Shown here piece after piece: positions 1 to 9,714 of a stretch of DNA of 64,000 bases. Location of the stretch: contig JARUPY010000602.1 in NCBI GenBank assembly GCA_029817715.1, positions 1,567,501 through 1,631,500 of the forward strand. Direction: 5' to 3'. Positions within the stretch are counted from its first letter, which is position 1. Each line of letters starts with the position of its first letter. A program made the position numbers and the translations under genes. The notes beneath the pieces are model-generated. The model worked only from the letters and a program-made list of their open reading frames with translations, did no database searches and had not been told where the DNA came from. This DNA is from Melastoma dodecandrum. Lineage: Eukaryota > Streptophyta > Magnoliopsida > Myrtales > Melastomataceae.

Positions 1-177
1 ACGAAAAATTGTCCGAATTTCGTAAGTTTTTCAAAGTTATTGATATTAGGAATCAAATAAAAAACATTTCGTAATTTATAAAATTACTTTAACCAATTCA
101 GATAGAACGAGTTAAAACTCGCTTTTTATTTACTTATTAAAAGGTTGGGTTTTTAAAAAAGGGTGATTGCTGGATAT
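1..177. other. 3' flank of the aminopeptidase gene
   Basis: AT-rich sequence downstream of the aminopeptidase stop codon, probably its 3' UTR and terminator region. No other feature seen. Confidence 0.4.
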
Positions 178-3100
178 TCAAGCAGCCAAGCTCTTCGAGG
201 CAATCTCAAACACGTTCTCAGACAATCCGTTGACGGACACGATCATCTCTAACTGAGCCTGCAAAAACCCACAGACAGAAAATGAACAAAAATGTTATTC
301 TTTTAGGCATTAAGAGTAGGGATTTTCGAGGCAGGGTCAACGAGAATTTTGAACCTTGGCGAGCTTTTGCCTGGTTTCGTCGTAGCGTTTCCATCTAGAG
401 AAAGGCGATACCATCCTCGAAGCAACCTATGTAAAATAAAACCGCGTTGTCATAAGAGGAAATCATAATGACGGAGCATCAAAGCTCGCTGAAGTGAGCG
501 AACCTGTGGATTTATCTTGTCTAATTGCACCACAACTTTGCCTAGAAACTCATAGCCTGATCCATCCTTGGCATGGAAATTCACAGGGGAACTGCAGAAC
601 GCTCCAATGAGCGAATATACCTGAAAATAGTATAAAAGTCAAATCTGAACTGAGAATTACTAATGTTGCTGTGAGGGAGAGACTGAATGAGGTCGGGTAC
701 TCACCTTGTTCGGATTACGAAGATCAAAAGCGGGATGATTCAAGAGTTTCTTGACATTCTCAACATTTCCAGGAATGTCTGACACTGCTTGCAGCGCAAA
801 CCATTTGTTCACCACCTACAAGGATGAAAAAGCAGAATTAACATCTAACAATATCTCCATCACGGCCATGATATTGTAACACTGCAGTTGAGACGGCAGG
901 AAATCCGAAGCAATGTACCAAAAAGTCATGTTGCCACTTGTTATAGAAATCTGAAAGAACTACATCCCGAGTTTCTGATGCAGTCTGGGTTATTGCGACT
1001 AGAGCTGCAAACTGTTCAGTCATATTTGTAGCAGACTTATACTCTTGCATAGCAAGTTCATGGCATTCAGGATCCTCCAGGCCGGCAAGATAAGCTATCA
1101 GAAAATGCATATGATAAGAGAAAATGCACATAATAAGTCAGAAAAATACTTCCTTGAGCAAATAATTTTCTACGTCTTGCATGAACGAGTACCAAGGGCT
1201 TTATTCTTCAATGTCCGCCTGGCCATGTTAGGATGGTTGAATACATATTCTTCAGAACTCCTGTTACTTGCAACCTGCCAATGAACACCAGCAATGACAT
1301 AATTCACTTATAAAAGGTCGGGAAGATGCACAAATTATGTAGAAATACCAACCACGCCAAGCAACTCGGACTTCAACTCTCTGGCTATCTGTTTCCTCAT
1401 AAATGTCCGGACAGCATGAACTGCATCAGGGTCGGCAACAGCCATCAAATCCATTATCTCGCCTTCACCAGGAAGAGTTATTGCTTTCGCAATGAACTCC
1501 TGCAAGCATGAGTTAAGTTTGCGTGATTTAACAATATTTAGGGTTTTCACTCCTGTATACAATGCATACATATCCCAAGAACATCAGGACCGTACTTTGT
1601 CCAGACTTTGATCAATGAGTATGCTTCTCAAACCACCAATAAACTTCGAATTTAAAACCAAATCCTTATTTTGCTGGAAGTCACCAACCAATTTAAGCAT
1701 TAGTTTCCTTCCAAGCACTTGACCAGCCTCCCACCTGTAATATTAGCAAATGATAGTCCCTTAATTTACACGCAATGACATTGGAGAAACTACAACTTGG
1801 TGACGCGCTAACTAGAATGACTAACCGGTTAAACTCATCTGAGTCATGGGCAAGGAGGAAGAAGAAGTCATCATCAGCGAGGTCTATTTCGAGACGAACA
1901 GGTGCGCTAAAACCACGAAAGAGAGATGGAATTGGCCTTTCCTTTATGCCAGAGAACACAAACTCTTCTTCCTTCTGCATTATTTTATCAGTTATTCAAA
2001 GCAGGAGTTAATAATAATTCAAATCATCATCTTGCTGAGGAAAAAGTTGAGGGTTTACCTTTGTAAAACGAAGAATGGTCGAGTGCACAGGCTGCCCATC
2101 TTTTTCAACAGACTGCAATGTCCCGTCATGATACATGGAAGATAGTGCCATGTCCTTGCCAGCAGAGTCCAGTAGACCAATAATAACAGGAATAAACATA
2201 GGTTCCTTAACTGGTTGTCCAGGAGTCGGGGGAACCTCTTGGCTATACGAAATGAAGAGACGTTAAAATGGTGTATTGGCTTATGAGAGAACAGCATAAC
2301 AATTCAATGGACTAGATTTGAGTTCAGACCTGAATTTCAGGGAGAAAGTATTGGCCTCAGCATTGTAGTTGGAAGTTACTCTCACAAGGGGAGTCCCAGC
2401 TTGCGAGTACCTAAAGCAGACATCATCACTAAAATCAATCTCCACTGTCCTTCCGACAATCAATCACGGTTCAACGAAATCTTCTTCTTACCATAATAAG
2501 AAATTAGCCAAGTCAGTATTATTTGCATCTCTCATTGCAGCAAAGAAATCTTCGCAGGTTACGGCTTGTCCATCATGTCTCTTAAAGTAAAGATCCATGC
2601 CCTGTAACACATTGATAATACAACAGTGAATTCAGGATAGTTTATCACGGAAAACAAAAATGTTCTGCTCTCTGGGGCATCCAGGAAAACGAAAAAGATA
2701 AAGCACCTTTCGGAAGCCTTGACTGCCCAACAAGGTCTTGTACATCCTGACAACTTCAGCTCCCTGAAAGCTCCATCACAAGTGTAAATGTAAGGCAATG
2801 CAATTGATAGCCAGTAACTTATGTGGCAGATCCGAGAAGGCGAGTCAAACCTTTCTATACACCTGTAAACCATGCAAAGAAAAATAAAGAGCAAATTCAG
2901 ATCAATGTCAACAATATCCATGGCCAGCTACAATTTTTAAAGCACAACACCTACTGTAACTGTACTTCGTAAGACCGCAATCACAAGATCCCGGGTTTAT
3001 TCCAAAACCATGAAGTCACAAAAGTTGTGAGTACATAAAACTTTGAAATTAAAAGGAAAATGCATTGGACTGCCATGTCTTGCCTGTGTAAAAGTTGTCC

Positions 3101-6100
3101 ATCTGTCAGAAGAAAGGGTAAGAAAGTCAGTGCAAAGTAGAAGGAAAATATATAGGAAAAAGAAAAGGATATCTGATTTCTGTGGACTTGAGAGATTGCA
3201 ATTACACAAACAATATTGTACACCACTTTACCTTTATATAAGAGTGTGGTCTCACAGGATGAGACATTGGCCCGGCATCCTGAAATTAACAATGAAAAGG
3301 AACTTACATTGTCATTAATTCTGTCAATGTCCACATAGAAATGTATGACATATAAATATCGCACGATACTGAGAAAATGAATCAACAAAGGATTTTCCAG
3401 AGAAACCTGTGGAAACTGAGTGGTTCGAACCCTTGAAACATCAGCAATACGCTTCACTGTTCGGCTGCCCATGTCAGAGGAAAATTCCTGCCAATTAAGT
3501 AAGTACACGAGCTTAAACGCTAAGTCTCAGAAACACTAGCCATTTTAAGGAAGTAAAAACGGTCGTCATACTTGATCTCTGAAAACTGTGAGACCTTCCT
3601 TTAGACTGAGCTGAAACCAGTCACGACACGTAACCCTGTGGCCAATATGGTACAAAATTATTTGAAGCGTAAATGGAAACTGAATTGGACTGCTTCACAA
3701 CAAATGCACCCAACTAGGAACAATGTGGTGAAAGCTGCACGATGTAGGTCAATTGTGATACACACACGCGCAATATGGAAAAGAACAACAGAGAGATCAA
3801 ACCTGTTGCCAGTCCAGTTGTGGAAATACTACAATATGCATGTAGACCAGAGTTAAAAAAATGCCAAGTAGATAAGAGGAAAACTCAAGACACTTACAAT
3901 CTAGAAAAGATCAGTAACTAACCTCGTGGCCAATAACGCCTAAGATTGCAGCATAGTCTCCATCAGAAGCAGTTTCCGGAGAAGCCATTACAAGCTTTGA
4001 ATTAAAAATCTGTGGTGAAGCAACAAATATAAGACAATAAAACAATGAGGAAATTCAAGAATTTCATGAAAAAAACCAAGGAAGCACATGGATTGTGATA
4101 AACTCACATTGAGGCTCTTGTTCTCCATGGCACCCCTATTCACAACCAAAAGATTGCAACAACAAAATCAGAAGAATTAAGAGACTTCAGTAACACATTA
4201 ATCTTGTATCATGCATGTAGATATGAAAGACCAGATTCAAGTATTTGTGTATAAAAGTTCATAAAGAGAGAGAATCCCATACATGTTGAAGTCTGGAACG
4301 GCGACAATATTAAAGAGATCTAAGTCATACTCAAGACCAAAAACCTACCATAAAAAATATATATATAAATGATTTTTCATCAGGATTAAAGAAGTGGAGA
4401 ACATCACATCCAAAAGTAACTGAAAAGAAGAGAAAGGAAACTCACTTCCTCATCCCACTTCATGGCAGCCTTCAGTGAATACATGGCGTGTGCAGTCTTG
4501 GGTACATCTTGCTCAGGAGTCCAGATTCTCAGATCCACCTTGCGACCAGAACAAGTAACAAAGGAATCATCTCTACTCTTCAACTTTCCAGCAACCAAAG
4601 CGAACAAATAGCAAGGTTTCTTGAAGGGATCATCCCAAATGGCATAATGTCTCCCTCCCTGTAGAAAGTCAAGACACATATAGGCTTAGGATCCAACTTC
4701 CAAGAATATATAGCATTCTTCTGTCTGATTAAACTTAAAAGAGTGGAAATAACCTCAAGATCTCCTTGTTCAACAAGATTCCCGTTTGACAACAATACAG
4801 GATACAATTCCTTATCCGCTTCAATGCGACACCTATACCTCGCCATAATGTCTGGCCGATCCTGAGCACCAGAAATAATAGTTCATCCCATGAATTCTAA
4901 CCATTAAACAATTTATTATGATAAAACAATAGCATAATCTCCATCAGATAGACAGACCTGGTAGTACGTAATCTTCCGGAAGCCCTCTGCTTCACATTGA
5001 GTGCAGAAGTTGCCAGAGGACTTGTAGAGGCCCTGAGGCAGAGATGAAGAGATATGATCAAAATAAAGATGAACTTCCACGTCAAGAAAGTGATGCTGCT
5101 GATCTAACCTCCAGAGAAGTGTTCTTCTGAGGGTATATTTCAGTAACGATTTCCAATAAAAAGGAATCCAAAGGTGGTGATGACAAAATAAGGTGCTTGA
5201 GGCCTAAATGGTGCTCCCCTTCCTGGGAAATTAATAAGTTGTCGTTAGAGAAGAACGTGTCTAGCATCCTAGAAAGAGCAGAAAACGTCTGCCATCATTA
5301 TCCAATTCCAGATTTAAAGAACATACCTTCAGCTCATTCCTGTCGACTTTAACTGAGATCAGCTTCATATCCTGTCCATCCAAAGATAATGGGGGGGATG
5401 ATCCTGCTCCTAGCAAACATCAAAGTTCAGTGATTCTCTAGCAATGCTTATTTGAAAATTTGAGAAGGGCAATTCTAAGAGAGATCATCTTCAATAAGGA
5501 AAAAAAAAACCCTAAAAAAAAATAATATCTAATAACAACAGTAATAATCGGCCTTCTGTTGTCACCCAGAAAAGAAAACCTCGTACTAATCAGCATTACT
5601 TGAAGTGTCTCGGTACAATGGTATCGACAACACTACCTTTTACTCTGGGAGTGACTGCTATTCTTGAGGTCACGATGGTTCTTTCTTCTCCAAGTGAGAA
5701 ATCCAGATCAATCTTGCAAAAAGAAAAAAACAATTTTGAAGCCATAAGTTAAAGTGAGCAGTACATCACATTTGGTACTTCTAGCTCTTTCTCATAATTA
5801 ACGAAGAGTCTCCTCACTGTGTCAAAGTAATAATCAGGCAACTTGTAGTCCTTCAGAAAAACTTCTTTCCGGGCATCCATTTTCTGACGGCTCAGCTGGT
5901 TTGGGCACAGATTCTTTGGCAACAGACCAAGTATATCTTCAACTCCAATTGATAAACAGCGATTTGAGTTCAGAAGTCTCCACTCCAATGTCACAACAAA
6001 GTAAAAATCCAAACCTCTTTAGAAGACAGAGGCCTGTATCTTGGAATGAATCCACTCGACTTGTGATAACAGATCGATCGAGAGGCCTACAGAAGGAAGA

Positions 6101-6517
6101 AAAAGCTGTCTCAACAAGATATACTCAATTCCCTGAATAACCTCGACTCCTGAACTAGATGCAACCACAAACTCATTCACAACTTCTTACAGGAAAGATC
6201 ACAGCAGCAACATTTCGTTGAGGAAAAAAGCCAAACATACTCACGAAACACAATTGTCCAGGGGAAATAGCACAAGCTTACACAAACTACACCCACTGAA
6301 ACGTGACGATCAAAGCAATTCGGTTTTGTTTAAAAGACCAGAACAGGGAGCAAGGAGACAAAAGTCGAAGCTTTGCATGGGAGGACCCAACAGGCCATTC
6401 ACTCAAGCTGAGAAAAAGTTGTACCTTTAACGCTCCCAACCCACTTCTTGGAAGAACAACTACAAACAACAAAGGGGAATAACAAGAGTTCGCCGCCGAA
6501 CAAATCCAAGACCGCAT
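178..6517 (-). CDS. MPA1: Puromycin-sensitive aminopeptidase, M1 family (MPA1 type)
   Basis: Zinc metallo-aminopeptidase that removes N-terminal residues from peptides; the Arabidopsis member MPA1 is needed for meiotic recombination. More than 20 exons read on the minus strand, from [20 protein letters not shown] (ATG at 5878-5880) to the C-terminal [13 protein letters not shown] and stop at 178-180. The exopeptidase motif GAMEN lies in a 28-nt exon (4108-4135). The zinc motif HEYFH is split: HE ends the exon upstream of an intron, and YFHNWTGN is a 26-nt exon (3803-3828); the third ligand is in LSLKEG of the next exon (about 3575-3635). Further tiny exons are 3084-3102, 2955-2959 and 2851-2862. 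Body exons match the family closely. The N-terminal transit-peptide exons are uncertain: 6015-6086 and a first ATG at 6517 are tentative, and the segment before the inner ATG seems out of frame (see findings). A cytosolic form could start at 5880. A retrotransposon sits just upstream. Confidence 0.9.
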
Positions 6518-6828
6518 CAGATTAAGCCAATCAAGAGCAAAACCAAGAATACTGCAATGAAACAACTAACCACCCAAGATACAGCGCCTGATGATTTAAT
6601 TATACATGCGGATGGACGAGGAGACAATTCGGAACATGGACAAGAAAATCCCACATGACCAGAAACAAAAGGAGTATCAAACACTTGACAAAAATCGGAA
6701 CTTTAAAGAATGGAGATCGAATTCTTGCGGGGCAGGGAAACTCTACCCTTGAGACTGGATCGTATCAGTGATGGATGATCATGATGAGGAAGGGTTAGGA
6801 GGGGAAGAGGAATAATTCGGGAAGGAAA

Positions 6829-7569
6829 TGATACCTGAAAATCACGGTGGGAGGGAGGCCCTAGCTGCGATGGTCACTGAAGTGGAAGTTAAAGATGGAG
6901 CTGAAGTGGGAACTGAAGTGGGAGTTCGGGGAGAAAGAGGTTACTGGAAGACAGCTGTACCGAGCCCCGTAGTGGGCCTTACATTGGAAAAATGGACGGG
7001 ACCAGAGCTACCTGGACTTGGGTTTAAAGACGAGCCCCAACTGGAGAATAAACCCATGAATGGAAAGGGGAGGGACGAAATTGAAAAGAAGAAAGATGTA
7101 TCAGGAGAAATCAAGGAAGCTGGTAGGGTGGAGGTCCAAAAGGGAGAAAACGAGACTTACCAACAAACTCCAGCAACAGACACCACCACCCTGGGGTCGT
7201 CGAGGATAACAAACTCGTTTGGGGGAAGGCACCTGCAGGAGGATATAAAAGGCGTCAGAGATAAAGAAGAGAAGGAGGAAGATATTATCAAAAGGGAAAA
7301 GAAGAGCGGAAATGGAGGATGATGCACGCTGGAGCGGAGGTTGATGGAGCATTGCTAGCTGCTGACTGTGAGAAGCAAGGGAGTGTTGTCTGAAGATGGA
7401 TTTGGGTGTTTGACGTTGTTCTGGTGTTTGGTGTTTTGTTTTGCTGTTGTGGGTGTTTGTAGTGACTGAGGTGTGAAGGAGTGTAGTTTGTTGACTATTA
7501 TAATCCGATCGGAGTGGGTATGAGGGAATCCAGCTTATTTCCTGTCTGAGAATACAATTCCATGTGTCA
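6829..7569 (+). repeat. 5' LTR of the chromovirus
   Basis: 741 bp, starts TGATACCTGAAAATC and ends CCATGTGTCA, matching 12151-12892. It carries an open frame for most of its length, collinear with the extension of pol in the 3' LTR. A TATA-like box lies at 7243-7249. Confidence 0.95.
7243..7249 (+). promoter_or_regulatory. LTR TATA-like box
   Basis: GATATAAAAGG context inside the LTR, about 325 bp before its end, which suits the U3/R boundary of a plant LTR promoter. The 3' LTR has the same motif near 12565. Confidence 0.5.
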
Positions 7570-7572
7570 AAT

Positions 7573-7584
7573 TGGTATCAGAGC
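7573..7584 (+). promoter_or_regulatory. Primer-binding site, tRNA-iMet
   Basis: TGGTATCAGAGC three bases after the 5' LTR, complementary to the 3' end of plant initiator-methionine tRNA. This is the usual primer for many plant LTR retrotransposons. Confidence 0.9.
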
Positions 7585-7611
7585 GATATAAGCTCGATTC
7601 CCAGTTGTATT

Positions 7612-9714
7612 ATGCCTGTTGCTGAATTTACTAGGTCTCGGACAGTAGCTATGGAGTCTGACTCATTGAAGGACATGATGATGGAGATGATGTGGAAGTT
7701 CGACGGGATGGGGGAACAAATTGCCAGGCTAACGGAACGAATGGATAACTTGGAGAGGGGAAACAGGAAAAAACAAAAGGAAGAGTTTGATGAAGGACAT
7801 TCGGCAGTAAGACCTGGGTATTCAAGCTCCAGATGGGATGATAGAGCTATTCGACAGGTGAAGTTTGATTTTCCGGTTTTCGATGGCAGCAATGTGCAGG
7901 AGTGGTTGTTTAAGTGCGAACGGTACTTTGACTTGGATGAAACTCCTGTGGAAATGAGGGTTAGTGTGGCTTCCATTCACTTGACTGGCCCGGCTATTGA
8001 ATGGCACTATGCATTCATTCGTAATAGGGACTTGAAGGGGCCATTGAGCTGGGCTGAATATTCTGCGGGAATGTTGCTCAGATTCGGACCTAACGAACTA
8101 ACTCGGCCAATTGTGATGTTGAAGGAATTGAAAGAGGGTAAAAGTTATTCTGAATATGTAGACGAGTTTGTGTCTTTGGTGACCAAAGTGGAACTATCTC
8201 ATGAAGACCAAGTGGCAATGTTCATAGGGGGGTTAAAGCGTGAAAACAGGAAGCTGATGATTGCATTTAATCCAAGGACATTGCAACATGCTATTGCACT
8301 AGGGAAGACATTAGCTTCTGAAGAGGAGGGGAGTAGCAAAGAAGGGTTCCAAAGAAGTAACAAAGTAGACCAGTGGCAAGGGTCTCCTAGAGGTATTCCA
8401 CCTTCAACTAACATTCGCAGTAATCAACGTTGGCCAGCAGGGAATAGGTTTCCAGATAATGGGCTGAGGCCACCAGCCAACGGGGGTACGAGACCCCCTG
8501 CATACCAGCCACCTCATAAACGACTTACTACTGCAGAAGTGGAAGACAAGAGGCAGAAAGGTCTTTGCTATTGGTGCGATGAGAAGTATCACTTCAATCA
8601 TCGATGCCAAAATAGGAAGCTGTTTGCCATCATGATGGAGGACGAAGAAGAAAACAGATTGGCAGAAGATTTGGGGCGAGAAGGCAATTCTGGGGTGATT
8701 GGAAATTCAGCTAAAGGTGAAACGGATCTAACAGTGGGGGATGACATGGAAGACTCAAATGTTAAAAATGGGGCGGGAGGAGAAGGTGTGCCCTTGATTT
8801 CACTACACGCTCTGCACGGTGTGGCCCTCTCAGTAAAGAACAAGACCATGAAAGTGATCGGGAGGTATAAGAAAAGGCGATTAACCATATTGATCGACTC
8901 CGGGAGCACCCACAATTTCCTGGACGTGGGGGTGGCAAAACAGCTTGGTTGTAAGGCAGAACCAATTCCCAATCGAAAGGTGATGGTAGCTAATGGGGAG
9001 GAGGTGCAATGTGCGTCTGTTATAGAGAAATTTGGATGGGAAATGCAGGGGGAAGATTATGAAACTCGAGTACTACTCATGCCCATTAGGGGATGTGAAC
9101 TCATCTTGGGAATGGAATGGTTGATGTCTTTGGGAGTGGTAGTGTGGGATTTCCTAAATTTAACTATGAACTATCGATGGAAGGGACGGCAGGTGCGGTT
9201 GACTACAGGGGAAGGAGAATTCACAAGAGTGATCACAGGAGCTTATAATGTGGAGGCTAAGGATATGGGGCTGTTATTGATTCCTCAACAGACCTCAACC
9301 TTTCAGGGGCAGAATCTGGAGCTACCGAAGCAAATTCAGGAAGTATTGCAGAAGTATGCAGTGGTCTTTGAGGAACCCAAGGAACTACCCCCAAGAAGGA
9401 AGCATGATCATGGTATTCCGTTGGAAGAGGGGATAAATGGACTAAGCTTGAGACCCTATCGGTATTCAAGTTCTCAAAAAGACATCATTGAGAAACTTGT
9501 ACAAGAAATGTTTGATTCTGGGGTAATTCAGCATAGTACAAGCCCGTTCTCATCCCCGGTGGTTTTAGTAAAGGAGAAGGATAGTAGTTGGAGATTATGT
9601 GTTGATTATCGGGAGCTCAACAAAATGACTAGAAAGGATAAATTTCCGATTCCCGTAATCGAGAAACTATTAGATGAACTACATGGAGCGGTTTATTCTC
9701 GAAGTTGGATTTAA
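7612..9714 (+). CDS. Retrotransposon gag-protease and N-terminal RT (frame-broken)
   Basis: First part of the gag-pol polyprotein. I chose the ATG at 7612 because the ATG at 7564 lies in the LTR tail. The capsid-like gag domain includes FDGSNVQEWLFKCERYF (about 7876-7926). A CCHC knuckle with spacing C-x2-C-x4-H-x4-C is encoded near 8566-8607. The aspartic protease centre DSGSTHNFLD is near 8900-8925. The fingers region of reverse transcriptase follows. The frame ends at TAA 9712-9714 directly after a one-base shift near 9694-9699; RT continues in another frame from 9705. Whether the shift is real decay or an assembly error cannot be told here. Confidence 0.9.
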   Translation: MPVAEFTRSRTVAMESDSLKDMMMEMMWKFDGMGEQIARLTERMDNLERGNRKKQKEEFDEGHSAVRPGYSSSRWDDRAIRQVKFDFPVFDGSNVQEWLFKCERYFDLDETPVEMRVSVASIHLTGPAIEWHYAFIRNRDLKGPLSWAEYSAGMLLRFGPNELTRPIVMLKELKEGKSYSEYVDEFVSLVTKVELSHEDQVAMFIGGLKRENRKLMIAFNPRTLQHAIALGKTLASEEEGSSKEGFQRSNKVDQWQGSPRGIPPSTNIRSNQRWPAGNRFPDNGLRPPANGGTRPPAYQPPHKRLTTAEVEDKRQKGLCYWCDEKYHFNHRCQNRKLFAIMMEDEEENRLAEDLGREGNSGVIGNSAKGETDLTVGDDMEDSNVKNGAGGEGVPLISLHALHGVALSVKNKTMKVIGRYKKRRLTILIDSGSTHNFLDVGVAKQLGCKAEPIPNRKVMVANGEEVQCASVIEKFGWEMQGEDYETRVLLMPIRGCELILGMEWLMSLGVVVWDFLNLTMNYRWKGRQVRLTTGEGEFTRVITGAYNVEAKDMGLLLIPQQTSTFQGQNLELPKQIQEVLQKYAVVFEEPKELPPRRKHDHGIPLEEGINGLSLRPYRYSSSQKDIIEKLVQEMFDSGVIQHSTSPFSSPVVLVKEKDSSWRLCVDYRELNKMTRKDKFPIPVIEKLLDELHGAVYSRSWI

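Noticed and set aside
6829..7322. Long open frame in the 5' LTR as a stand-alone gene
   Set aside because: It lies wholly inside the LTR and matches the pol-frame extension in the 3' LTR, so it is part of the element.
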